Of a stretch of 64,000 nucleotides of DNA, positions 11,823 through 23,860 are shown piece after piece (the stretch's first letter is position 1; the number at the start of each line of letters is the position of its first letter). Where the stretch lies: NCBI GenBank assembly GCA_951799425.1, contig OX637398.1:1860001-1924000 (forward strand), read 5' to 3'. Source of the stretch: Ilex aquifolium. Taxonomy: Eukaryota > Streptophyta > Magnoliopsida > Aquifoliales > Aquifoliaceae. The notes under the pieces were generated by a model. That model did not search any database. It saw only the letters and a program-made list of their open reading frames with translations, and had not been told where the DNA came from. Both the position numbers and the translations under genes were made by a program.

Positions 11823-12653
11823 ATTTTTTTTTTTTTTGGCACAATAAAAACTATACCTTACTTTTATCAATAATTGATGTAAAAAAAATCTATCATGAAT
11901 AAAAAAAAAAATAGAAATTTAATGAATGAGTCTACGTAATCTATCATGAATAAAAAAAGTACGTTGAAGAGTTAATTTGATTAGTTATTATATTAAAAAT
12001 ATGGAACACATAAAATACTGCACACCCAACTTAAGTAAAGAATAATAAGGACAGGTGTAAATAAATTCAACTATAGGCCGATTATTAAATTATTTGATTG
12101 AAAATATTGAGGTTAACTCGATGATGAGACAAGTTTCAAATATTTTAATCAATATGTACTTGTCTTGCAATTTATTCTCAATCGTGGACTAGTCTTATTT
12201 GATTAAATAAACCGAGCTTAAACATGTATTTAAGTTTAAACTTAAACTTAGACAATTAAGGTTCGCTCGACTTTTTTATGAATGTTAGTTCTTTGAGGCA
12301 CCCTTTATACTTATACATCATGCTAGGATTTTACACACGTATTAAACATGATTACAATTTGAATGTTTTAATCAAAATTCTCAAAATCTGCTTAGTCAAC
12401 TATAATACCAAATCCTAAAAATTTTAATTTGCTAAATAATCAATAATTAATATTTATTTAAGAATAAATTTCATGTTATTTATCTTTTAAATGGGTATAA
12501 TTTGAATGTTAGGAATCTATTAGAGCCGATTATCAAATTGGATATTTATTTAAAAATAAAATTTGAAGAAGTAATGAACCAATCGCGCGCTGACCCGATA
12601 TTTTCAAATAGTTTAATTGGACTGTCACCATCCCAATTCCAACACTCAGTTCC
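11823..12653. other. AT-rich intergenic sequence, no gene seen
   Basis: No open frame with recognisable motifs, no RNA gene and no defined element end. A short local duplication occurs around AATCTATCATGAATAAAAAAA (two copies, about 11888-11960). Confidence 0.5.
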
Positions 12654-13067
12654 ATGGAAGACATCTTCGACTCTTCACTAAACCTAGAAGAAACCCATTA
12701 TAGGGAAGGCCTCACCTAGGGTAATAATGACTTTTTATCTTCGAGGAAAGATGAGGGACGCCAAGTGGGTCTCAAAACAGGCTTCCAGGTCAGCGAAGAA
12801 CTAAGGTTTTACAGAGGCTGTATCAGTATATGGAACTCTACAATTCAAATCGACCCGACTTCTTTCTCGTCGAGGGTTCAGAGAAGCATTCAACATATGG
12901 ACGAATTGGTGAAAAAGGACCCAATATTGGAACCGGAAAATGAGTCGGTGACTAATCTCATGGACTCCATGAGGTTGAACTTTAGGGCTATTTGTGCTAC
13001 ATTGAATGTGAAGTTAGAGTACAATGGGTATCCAAAAACTTCGGATGTTAAGGATATCGAATCTTGA
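12654..13067 (+). pseudogene. LTO1/ORAOV1 (Yae1-domain) homologue with nonsense codon
   Basis: LTO1 with Yae1 recruits the cytosolic Fe-S machinery to the ABCE1/Rli1 ribosome-recycling factor. One continuous frame of 138 codons runs from an ATG in good context (CCATGG) to TGA at 13065-13067. It shows the family start (MEDIFDSSLNLEETH), the Gly-every-fourth-residue block, and the C-terminal AICATLNVKLEYNGYPKTSD. Codon 22 is TAG (12717-12719), best explained by CAG to TAG. Of ten deca-GX3 positions (19, 23, 27 and so on to 55), four are not Gly (F27, R31, S47, R51). The stop plus motif decay mark a pseudogene. It has no introns, so a processed copy is possible, but no poly-A tract or target duplication was found. 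The next in-frame ATG is after the motif, so restart would not give a working protein. Confidence 0.82.
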
Positions 13068-13814
13068 TATTAATTTCTTGTTTTTTAAAATTGGATGAGT
13101 ACCCATGAAGATTGTTATCATTGAGTTATTTGTTAATTAAATACGAGTTGATTCATGTTAAGGTTGTATTGTTCTTTTAATTCATGTAGATGTGAAATTT
13201 TATTGTTGGTTTTAAAATTTCTCAGGAATCAAATCAACGGTGGTTTCTCTTGAACTGTGGAAGGCATTGTGTTGGCAAGGGGTCATGATGGATTCAGCAA
13301 TGGTACTTGATGGGTATTGTCGGAAAAATTTGAGGAGTTCACAATGAATTACTCTCCATCTATGCGGATGGATTCGTGGATGAGTAATCGAAGGTTGGTT
13401 TTATATCCTCTGTTCTCCCCCTCTCTGGTGTATTGCTGGTCATTTTAAATGAATAATCTCTCTGATGATCAGATGGTATGAACCTGGAGGACAGTTGTAG
13501 AACCAATTATCAATACTCTGAAAACCGTGATTATATAAATAATGTTTTACTTATTCTTAGTTGCAAAATTTATAGTATATATGAACGAAGAAATAATGAA
13601 AATTGTGATGGAAAATATAGAATGTACCATTGTGCTTATTTGATAATTGTTGTGCATTTACCTTTTGGTGCTTGGACTGATGGTAGCATTGATGGCTATG
13701 GAGCTGGCAGATTAGGTTCAAAGTGTATATTGGAGATATACAGTTGAACCTATGTTAATTGTCCCAAAAGTGATTGTAGCCAAGCTGATGTAAACTAGCT
13801 ATAGCTCTCTAAAT
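13068..13814. other. Spacer between LTO1-like pseudogene and hAT complex
   Basis: AT-rich. One open frame of 89 codons (13478-13747) has no family motif. Nothing else is recognised. Confidence 0.5.
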
Positions 13815-13826
13815 CATGGTTCGAAG

Positions 13827-15364
13827 CAGTGTTTTAAAACCCGATCCGGTCCGACGGGTTGACCCGATAAATCGGTACCTAAACCGGGCCGGTTCAGTCT
13901 TTGGATCGTTTAAGCACCAGACCCGTCTTTAACCCGTTGAACCGTTTAAACCGGACGAGTTGAATCAAACCGGCCGGGTCAGTTATATTAGTATAAAAAG
14001 CAGAGTTTTGGGCATTTTGCCCTAAATCAACACTCACGGCTGTCTCTCACATCTCACTCGACTTTCTGATCTGGTACCCAAGTCGAACGAAAATCATTGT
14101 TCACCAAATCGAAGCCAACCTCTGCATCTTCTCTTCGCAATGATCGATCATCGATTGATCAGCCGCTGCAAGCCTGCGACTGTCTCTATTCTCTGCGAGT
14201 CCTCTTCTCTTCGACAGCCCTAAACGACAATCTCTCTTTCTGTGTCTCTTTGAGTTTCTTCACTCAATCTCTGTTCTCTCTCTCTGTGCTGCTGCTAGCA
14301 AGCAAAGGACGAATTTGGGCTTCAAAGTTCCATTACATTCAAGCATCGAGCCATCGACAACCATTGACAGCAGGTACACTACTCACTCTCTCTCACAGAA
14401 TCTCTTCCCCTCTCTCTCTTTCTGTCGTTATCTCTGTTATGAGAGCTTTTGGTTTCCCTGTGGCATATGGGGTTGAATTTTGGAATCTTATGGTGGTTTG
14501 AGAAGGAAGTGGTTTTGTGTTTATATATAGATAAATGTTTTTGCTGACTAGCCTCTGTTTTTCATTAGTTACTTCTTTGTGCTACTGTACCCCAGTAGCT
14601 TCCTGCTGTATTGGTGTTATATGTGAAATTGTAATTGTAATGGAGTCTTAGGCAGACATGTTTCCAAGAATGCTCCTAGTTTGCAGGGTGACGTTCCTAT
14701 AATGAAAGCAAAATTCGAGGAGTTTGAAGTCGTAACAGTTTGGTTGCATTTTTTTTTGGTGGGTTGGAATTTGGAGGGGTTGACCTGAATTTGTGTCTAA
14801 TTTAGTTTGTAATTTTTTATCTAAGTTGTGTGTGATTCAAGCCAAATTGTTGAAACGATGGCCAAATTTGAGTAACTTGGATTTTATGATTATTTTTAGT
14901 AATTGTAGTTTCTGTTGTTACTTGTTACTGTATTTTTTGAACCAAACAAATGATATAATTTAATGGTTATTGTTATTATAATTTAATTGAAGAGTACAAA
15001 TTACATAGATAATACTTGGATTGAATAATTGATGCATAGTCGGAGACTTGGACTTGAGTCTTGAAGTTAAATATAGGTATGTTTTTGCTACTTAACTTTA
15101 GATTTACAAATTGTATTAGAAATTAAATACATTGAATATATGTTTGATTGATCAAAAAAAAAAATATATGTTTGATTATTTTTCTCTACTTACCTTTACA
15201 TATTTGTTGTTATTATCATAATTATTGTGATTTTTTAGCTTATTTACTATTATTTATTTTTTTATTAAATAACCGGTTCGACCAGTGACTCAACGGTTGA
15301 ACCAGTAACCCATTGACTCGGTTCCTCTACTGGGTTGATGTCCGGGCTGGATTTTAAAACTATG
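13827..15364. mobile_element. hAT element D, non-autonomous, inserted in left end of A
   Basis: The TIRs are CAGTGTTTTAAAACCCG (left) and CATAGTTTTAAAATCC (complement of right). They are flanked by 8-bp target copies GTTCGAAG (13819-13826) and GTTCTAAG (15365-15372), which match at 7 of 8. The subterminal regions are rich in ACCGG/CCGGTT motifs. The interior has a TATA-like box (GTATAAAAAG at about 13991), a CT-rich leader-like stretch and then T-rich intron-like DNA, with no transposase domain. It sits a few bases inside element A's terminus. Confidence 0.85.
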
Positions 15365-17191
15365 GTTCTAAGTCGCGGTATCGGCCATCGACTCGGAGGG
15401 TGCTGATACACATCAGTCGCGGTGTCGCGGCGCGGTATTGGCTGATACGCTCAAAACCCAAGATAGAAGCTTCAAAAAAATTTGAAAAAATTATAGAAAA
15501 TTTTAAAAATATAAACATAATTATTCATGCATCATATGTCCACAATACATCAAAAAATACATTAAACATAATTAAAATGAAATATAAACTCGCTATAGAA
15601 AATAATTATCATTATCAATGTTCAACATAGGCATTTAGAAACATATTGAGCCATAATCATTGCCACATTGAATGACGATGAGACTCAAAATCGTCGTTAT
15701 TGTCTCTAGGATAATACAAATTATGATATTGTCCATTATAAAGATAAGAGTACAAGTGTGAATACGGGTCTGATTGGGTTAGTTGAGTTGATTGGCTAGA
15801 TGACCCATAATCAGAGTAGTGTGACTGTGGAGGTTGTACTGACTGGTTCCCATGGTGATAGTACCCAAAACCACGATATTCACGGCCACTACTAGCAGAA
15901 GACTGATCATATCCATAAAATTTGACACTATTCGATTTCGTGTTAGAAGATTCATCATAATGTCTCCTTGGAACACGATCATAGTAGCCATCAGTACTAA
16001 TACTAGTAGATCTCTCAAGATGCGTAGGGCGATGACCATAATGCCCAGCACTATTACTACTAGTAGACCTTGGAAACTGCGAAGGGATACCATATCCATA
16101 TGATCCATGTGCATAGCTAGATTCTATACCACTACTTTGATGATGTTCGTAAGACATGTATCCCTCATGTGATGTCAATCCCAAACTTTACATATGATCA
16201 TCAATATCTTGTCGACCAAGTGGCGTCTATTGGAATAATCATCAACAATGGAAGAGTTTAAATTCCGCCGTTGTTTCATTGCCCCGGGTCGATATCCATG
16301 GTCTGTATCCTGTGTGACATAATAATTGTCTTGCCCCTGTGCCCATAACATACCGCCAGCTAGTTGAGTATCACCACCATCTCCAGTAGTCCCTCCACCA
16401 CCACTCTTGTTGCCCTCATCATTATCTCCACCATGATTACTAGCATCATCGTCATCATTACTACCACCACCACCACCATAAGTATCAACAACATTATCAT
16501 CATCATCATCATCAGAAGAAGAAGAATCACTATAACTGACAAAAATTCTCATAGCCTTTTTACCCTTATTGGTTAGCCTCGTATATTTTTCAGATCTTCT
16601 GGTAGTGGCATAATTGCTAGATGTTGGAGCCGTATTAGTGTCACCTTCATCAACTGTATCTCGTCCACTTCCACCTTCTTCAATGTCATGAATACCTTCA
16701 TCCAGCTAACCTAAGTTATCAGGTGTTAAAATTAGTTCCTCCCCCTTTCTTTTCCACTCATCTAATATGTCCTCATCATTAAAAATGTAGTTCAGATCAA
16801 TTGGATTATAAAAATCATCATTTTCACGCTGATACGTCAAATTTTTAACTCGCAACCGCATATTGTAGTGCACAAAAACTAGCTTATGTAGCTTTTTCGT
16901 TGCCAATCGGTAGGGATGGCAATGGACCGGAGAAAAACGGGTATTCGTCCAAACCCGTCTCATTTGGACCGGAGATGGACTATACGTATTGGACGGTGGA
17001 CGTATACAGGGATACCCGTATAAACCCGGGCGGGGATGGACTTACCCTTACCTCCGCCCCGCCCCCGATATATATATATATATATACACTCTCAGTAAAG
17101 CCCTAAACAGAGTCCAGACCTACTCTCTCTAATCTTTATCAGCCATTCAGTCGCCCGCCTCCCTCTATACTTGGTGTCGACTACTCAACGT

Positions 17192-18483
17192 CTATGAAGC
17201 ACGGATACTTCGAAAGGGTCAAAATATCGGTATCGGATACTTTTTGGATACGGATACGCCTCCGATACGGCCGGATACGTATTCGATACGGCTGAGACGT
17301 ATCCTAAATTTAAAAAATAAATTTGATTTTCGGATACGGTCGGATACTCATTGGATACGGATGGGATACGCTTAGGATACTCATAGGATACGTCGGGGTA
17401 TTACTTGAATTTTTTAAAAAGTATAGGGGCACAAGAGCAAATATGCTTAGGCCCTTGTAAAATATATATATATATATATTATAGAACCCTAATTTCTTTT
17501 ATTCGACAGCCCCCCATTAGTCGACGATCGACTGACTCTCTCTTTCTCTCTCACATTCACGATCGACGACTGACTGTATTTGACGTCGATCGACGACTGA
17601 CTGTATTTGACGCCGATCGACGACGAGTATCTCCTCTTTCATCTCCAACGACCTGTATTTGACCCCGATAGCATCTCTCGACGACGGAGAACATCCTATC
17701 TCTCTGTGTCCAAGTATATCGGGTAAGCTCTCTCCTCTCTCTTTATTTTTCTGTCTCTCTGTCGTCTCTTTTGCCTTTTACCAGTGATTAGCACTCCTTT
17801 TGATCCTTGAATTTGGGTTTGCACTTTGTATTTAAGGGTTTTTTTTTTTTGAGCAATTTAGAGAACAAACTATACATATACAAATATATTACTGTTGAAC
17901 TAGGTTTTTTTTTTGGGGCCTTGAATTAGGTTTTTTTGAACTGCAATTCTAGATGCTCTGGCCAAACTGATTCCGTGGTTACTGTTTGGTTCTGTGATTC
18001 AACATAATCAGTTCCTCCAGGAACTAATTCCAAGTTTCTGCATAGTGCACACTGCATACATAATGCCTGGTTCAAAAAATTAGATGCACAATAAGATGGA
18101 TGTCCTTGAATTTTACTGCTACTAAATTTTACTGCATTGCTGATTCGTTTTATTAAATTAATAATTATAGGGGAATGAGTACGGGTACGGAAAGTATGGT
18201 TTCTTTTGTTTAAGCATGAACTTGATATTATGCAATATGTATGCGATATCGAATGTATGATTTATAAATGATAGAATGGTTAGTTATTATTATATATCTT
18301 TGGTAGATGTGTGATTCACTTTATAAATCATAATTATTATATTAAATATAATAATAAAATTTAAAAAAATATATATTTTATGGATGTATCCTGAACGTAT
18401 CCTAGCCGTATTCGTATCCTATTTTTTTAAGTTTTGCCGTATCGCCGTATCCGTATCGCCGTATCCGTATTCGTGCTTCATAG
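17192..18483. mobile_element. hAT element C inside element B
   Basis: The TIRs are CTATGAAGCACGGATAC and, as the complement of the right end, CTATGAAGCACGAATAC. The flanking target copies CTCAACGT (17184-17191) and TTCAACGT (18484-18491) match at 7 of 8. The subterminal regions have many copies of GGATACG/CGTATCC. The interior has a CT-rich leader-like segment with a short tandem repeat and T-rich DNA, with no coding domain. Confidence 0.9.
17555..17630. repeat. Tandem repeat of about 27 bp in element C
   Basis: Between two and three copies of a unit containing CGATCGACGACTGACTG followed by TATTTGACG are arranged head to tail. The last copy is partial. Confidence 0.75.
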
Positions 18484-21400
18484 TTCAACGTTAAAATCAG
18501 ACCTCCCTCCAGGCGTCTTAGCTCAACGCCGGCTACTCAACGTTGACAAAGCCTCTGTTGTTCCTCAACGCCGACACAGCCTCACAGCTCACTGAGGTCA
18601 GTCCACTCTCTGTCTCTCTCTCTCTTCTGTGGCTTAACATCGTGGAGGTTGTGAGGAGTGGACTGAGTGGGCATTGCTTCTGCAAGATTGAATAAGATTT
18701 GGATGATTGAATTTGGTGGTCATTTGGAGTTCTCGATGGGCATTGCTTCTCGGTGGGCATTGCTTCTGCGAGATTAAATCTTCCGTTTAGGATAATGGGT
18801 TTGATTTGGATGATGGGTTTGTTTTTCAATATGGGTGTAACTGTGGTTGGTCTTGGCTATTTTATTGGAAAGGTTTTTTTTTTTCCAGAATTGTTTTGCT
18901 TGTAATTGCCCGACTTATATATAGTTTAAATTAGTGATGAATCAATGTTTGTCAAAACCTTTAAACTGAAAATCTTCAAAACCTCAAGTTTTACAACGTT
19001 ATTAAAATATGTATTGCTTTTGACTTACAAGTTTTACATAGTTGCAAATTTTGAATGTAGGATTCTAGTTTCTAAATTTCCTCAAGAGACCAATATGAAA
19101 GAAAACTTGTTTATGTACTTAAAAATGTTGCAAGGTTTTCTTTCCCCTTTGTCCTTTTTTTTCCCCAATAACTGGCCATAATGCGTTTATGTACATATTT
19201 ACATAGTTTGTATTTTCAACATTACCCCATTTGTTGTTTGAATTATATCAAATTCAAGTAGTTATTGGAGAATGTTGTTGGATTATTTAAAATGTTGAAT
19301 TTATTTAGAATTTTGGATTATGTTAGCTTGACCTTGGGCTTGAGCTTAGGCTTGGGCGGGTACGGGGGAAGCGGGGACGGGAATTAAAAAAATCCCTGCG
19401 AACGGGGATGGGGATGAAAATTATACCTGTTAACAGGGGGGGATCGGGGATGGACAAAGTTTTTTTAAGCGGGTACGAGGATGGAGACTATACCCCCCTC
19501 CCCCGCTTCGGTCCACTAACATCCCTACCAATCGGTTGCGAAGTTTTGTATAGATCAGCGACCATGTACTCCAATTTCTTTCACACCCTGATGATGAACA
19601 TGTTTGACTTAAGACTATGACTGCAATTTTTTGTAGATGGGGAGCTTCTTCACCATAATTGATCCATCATTCATCTACAAAAAAAAATGTACAATATTAG
19701 TATTTGTCCATAAGAGTAACAAATGATATTTACTTTAATAAATACATATATTTTAAATAATAAACCTGGAAGGGAGGCATGTACAGTTTTCCTAGTGAGT
19801 GCATTTTCAAACTCCCCATGTTTGTCAGTATATAATTTGATCTGCAATTTATTGTGTAATATATTACGTATGCGACCAATATATATACATATCATAATAA
19901 ATATTATCAAAAATTGTCATACCTCATTCATTGTCTTTGCTTGTTTATTCAAATCTGGTTCCAATCTTTTAATAATCTCTTTCAAACCAGATCTTACCTC
20001 AAGATGGTCGAAAAATTGATTAGAATACTGAAAAACTGGATTTAAGAAATAAGCTGCAAATTTTTTTGACAATTTAATGTAAGTTAGTGGAAAACTATAA
20101 TATTTTACAAGCTAATACACAATGAAAATTTTATATTTTTAAATACTTTTACCTGGTGCATACAAGTGTCTGCGCAATTGGGTCTCCCATCTTTTGTCAA
20201 TCACGGCCCAGTATTTTCTCCAATTTTTGACTGAATGTTGTATGACTAGTTTAGCCCTGTCCATTGCCTCATAGACAATTGATAAAGTCGGTTTTTTGTC
20301 TTGATCAACTATCTTTAAGACTCTAACAAGAGGCTCCATGACAGATTGAATTTCTCTAGCCTTCTTCCAAAATTTGTCAGTCAAAATCAGGTTTGAGACT
20401 ATATCTCTTATTTTTCTCCTTTTCTTGTCTTTGTTGAATTCACGACATTCATCAGTGGTGCATATTCTTTTCAAGTCCGATTCATAACGAATAAGACTTT
20501 CAATGACGATGAATTCAGTGTCAAATAGTGTTATACCTAGCCTCAATATATCTCTGTCTCTGGTATGTTGCTTCATTAAGTTGACCACTTTGAGACTGTT
20601 GTAGATAAATGATGTGATCGTCTTAACATCATCTATGGTCTCCTTGATTGCTTTCATATGACCAATATCTTCTAGCATCAAATCAATACAATGGGCTGCA
20701 CAAGGAGACCAAAATAGATGTTTCCTTTTATGCATCAACATCTTACCAACTGCTTTAAAGCTTGTCTCATTGTCGGTTACTATATGTACTACATTTTCTT
20801 TTCCAACTTCATTAACAACTTTATCTATAAGAGAGAAAATATAGTCAACAGTTTTTGAAATATTTGTGGTATCAACTGAAGTATGGTAAATTATACTATG
20901 GTCACAATAAATCATGAAATTGATAATAAGTTTCTTTGTTCTATAACTCTACCCATCAGACATGATTGTGCAACCATACTAAGACCATTTTACTTTCATT
21001 GAGGATATATACACGTCAAGCTCTTGAACCTCCTCCTCCAAATAAGAACTACCAATTTGATATCCTGTCTGACCCTTTATTCCTAAGCCTGCATCCGCAA
21101 TAGTATCAATTATTGACTGATAGTAAGACCCACTATCAGCTGCATTGAATGGTATTACATTGAAGAGAAAGAACTTTGAAATAGTTTTTTTCCACTTTTT
21201 TCAGGTTCTCACTTGAGAACATGCATTTTACTGACTTTTGTTTAGACGGGAACATGTACGGATCAATGCCACTTACTGGCACGCTTGCACCTTCTTTTAC
21301 GTTATAGCTACGTGGTGGTCCGCGCTTGATTCCTGAGCCTGATGGCTGTGATGATCCAGCACCAAAAAACTGACATTTAGTAGAACGACTGCTTGCATTT

Positions 21401-22991
21401 GATACAGAGTGCCTACGACCCTCTTCCTCTATCCAATCTATTTGACGGCTTTCCTTCATTACATGCTTTTACTGTCTTCTTTCAAAATCACCCTCTTCAA
21501 TTTGATTCTCACCATCATCATCATCATCATCAAGTTTGTAAAAATCTTCATCTCGTAATGATTGTATAATTCGTTCTTTTTTCTTTTTTTATAGAAGCCC
21601 TTTTTTTATTACAATCATTGAGATGTTGTCTCAAGAATTGTGACACTTCTTTTGGTGCACGTGGACATCCTTCCACCTGGCCAGATACATGTGCAATATG
21701 CTGCTTCATTCGAGTAATGTCACTATGAACTATTTTACCACAATAGTTGCACTTTGTAATTCGTCGATCACCACCAACAGGTGTTGTGTGTTCTACAATG
21801 TCACAAATTCCAAATAATTAAATAAGTAACATGCAATTGATTGAAATAGTTTAAATATAAAAATAATGTAATTGTAACATTTAATTTTACATAATTTGAA
21901 ATAGAACATATATTTTTTATCATTAAAAAACAGTGATATATTTTTTAAAAAATAGTGCTATATTTAAAAAACAGTGATATATTTTTTATCATTAAAATAA
22001 GTTATAATTTTTTTGTTCATTAAAAAACAATACTTGTAATATTTATTCAATAAATAAATAATTTAAATATAACAATAGTGTAATTGTAACATTTGCATCT
22101 CTGCCTCTCTGGAGTAATTTAAATGTGATTGTAACTAAAATAATGTAAAACAACCTCTTGGAGCCTTGGAGGAGTCGAGCCAATGACTTTTGCAACTCTA
22201 CCCAATTGACCTACTACTTTTATATTACTTTTAAGACAAATATAAATATATAAACACTCGGTCAAAAAAAAAAAAAACAAAAACAACTTTTAAAGAGTTT
22301 TTTTTTGCCTACCTACTTACCTCTTCAGTTCAGACGAAGATTTCGTCTTCTCACTTCTCAGTCACGACGACAGAGAGAGAAAGAGAGGTGCAGACAGAGA
22401 GATGACCACGGTCCCTCACCGACAGAGAGAGAACAAACACCGACAAAGAGAGACACCGGCGATGAAAGAAGAAGCGAAGAAGATCGTCACAACAAAGAAT
22501 CAAAGAATATCGTCACACAAAAACTGATGAAGAAGATGCTTCAGGGTTCGATCTACCGGTATGTCGAATCTTTAGTATTCTTGGTTTTTATAGGGGTTTG
22601 CTGCTTCAGGGTTCATGTGATTTCTGCAATTTTCACATGGGTTTCGAGTCTTTCGACTGGTAGTGGGTCTGCTTTATTTCTCATCTTTTTTTTTTTTTTT
22701 TGATTTTTGTTCAATTTTCGAAAAAATGATTGAGTGTTTTTAAGCTTTTACAGAGACATGTCTTGGATTTTTGTTCTTTATCTCAGATTTTGTGGGATTT
22801 GTTCACTGTCTTGTTCGACTCGGCAAGATTCTAATATGCATCGCCCGAGTTGAACCGAGTTATCACCAACACCTTTGATTTCGGCCAAGACGTACGAGAT
22901 ATCGCCGATATTAGTTCAAGTCGTCATTCTTGCGAATCGCGTACCGTTATCGTATCGTCAATGGCCGACTCGGCTAATACCTTGAACCATG

Positions 22992-23860
22992 GAACTGGGA
23001 GTCTTGTGCAAACTCAGCACGATATCTGAAAGCTTTAAGCTTGATCTAAGAAACTTGAGCATTCTGTTTTAGCTTACCTGCTCACTAATTAAATCCAAGC
23101 CAACTACGACAAAAGACAACTTCTGAAACAGCAACAAATATAAATGAATACCATGTGCCCATAACAGGCTTCTTGCAGATGCAGTGAGTAGAAGAAAAGC
23201 GAGCACAAGTTCTTTTCTTTTGATTCTCTCTCCATTTACATTTTTTGTTCCCTCTCGGTGAGGGCCAATAAGTTTGATTCAGATGACCTACCTGTCTTCT
23301 TCGTCACTATCCATTCATAGGCATTTCCTAGTTGAAATAGCCCAAACACCATCGCCCTAAATTTCATTACATAAATGGTGTTCTCGAACAGTAGTTATGG
23401 CATCAAAAATGGAAGAGACTTTGGTGCAAGGAGGATGTTCAAAATCAACATGATGATAAGAACATAATAAATTACCCAAGCGGGTAATTCAGCCTCAGAA
23501 AGTGCTTTGTTGGAAGGCAACGAAACTGAACAACATGCAAAAAATAAAAATGAAGTAAGAAAGTCAAGAGTGTAACAAAATATTGGATAGGGTTTACGAG
23601 GACTATATTGACAAATTTACTATTTTAATTAGGGCCAAATTATAAAATATTTCAAACCTAGAAAAAATTTAGGGGGGTCAGTTCATAATTTCTGAAACTC
23701 AGGGGCAAAGCCCCTGCTTCCGGGCCAAGGGAAGAAAGACAGGATTTTTTTGGGCCCCATATTGAAAGTCTCTGGTTTTGATAAGCTTTTTTTGGTGTGG
23801 GTTGGGTTGGGTTTTACCCACGAATTTGAAAGTCCCATTCCTCTGAATTTCAAATAACAG
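22992..23860. other. Intergenic, EMB506 upstream region
   Basis: No gene recognised. A GGGGCAAAGCCCCTG palindrome lies at about 23702-23716. No TATA box is convincing. Confidence 0.4.

Larger units (their letters stand above)
16911..19527. mobile_element. hAT element B inside the transposase of A
   Basis: The TIRs are TAGGGATGGCAATGGACCGG and, as the complement of the right end, TAGGGATGTTAGTGGACCGA. Perfect 8-bp target copies CCAATCGG flank it (16903-16910, 19528-19535). Removing it rejoins RNRL and ATKK of the dimerisation domain in frame. Subterminal GGGTATTCGTCC-like repeats are typical of plant hAT elements with TAGGGATGGCAA ends. It encodes no transposase and contains element C. Confidence 0.93.
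15657..21793 (-). pseudogene. BED/DUF659 hAT transposase of element A, broken
   Basis: On the minus strand, in coding order. A BED zinc finger lies at about 21790-21660 (CNYC...HIAH). A linker (about 21459-21240) is followed by the DUF659/RNase H-like core (20915-20139; VTDNETSFKAVGK, FWSPCAAHCIDLMLEDIG, IRYESDLKRIC). The C-terminal hAT dimerisation region is SSSGCERNWSTWS...KLRNRL at about 19610-19540. That region is split by element B and resumes with ATKKLHKLVFVHYN at about 16905. An acidic Asp/Ser tail and a Tyr/His/Ser-rich tail follow (to 15657). Lesions beyond B are an in-frame TAG after TPDNLG near 16706 and a stop plus frame change near 16190. The element cannot move itself with this gene. 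Confidence 0.82.
13815..22991 (-). mobile_element. hAT element A (host of the nest), about 5.0 kb net
   Basis: The termini are CATGGTTC at 13815 and GAACCATG ending at 22991, with related subterminal sequence on both sides (GGTATCGGCC on the left; GGTATTAGCCGAGTCGGCC as the complement of the right). It encodes a BED/DUF659 hAT-type transposase on the minus strand. Element D interrupts its left terminus, and element B, itself holding C, interrupts the coding region. Removing D and B with one target copy each leaves about 5.0 kb. I found no matching 8-bp target duplication (CTCTAAAT left, GAACTGGG right), so the outer ends are probable rather than proven. Confidence 0.7.

Noticed and set aside
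12765..13067. LTO1-like frame beginning at GTG as a functional short gene
   Set aside because: GTG is not a normal start in plant nuclear genes, and the frame lacks the first ten-Gly-motif positions; the full frame from 12654 has a stop.
22305..22703. Plus-strand basic open frame near the right end of element A
   Set aside because: Arg-rich because of GA/CGA repeats in a leader-like region; no transposase or host motif, and it is opposite to the transposase.
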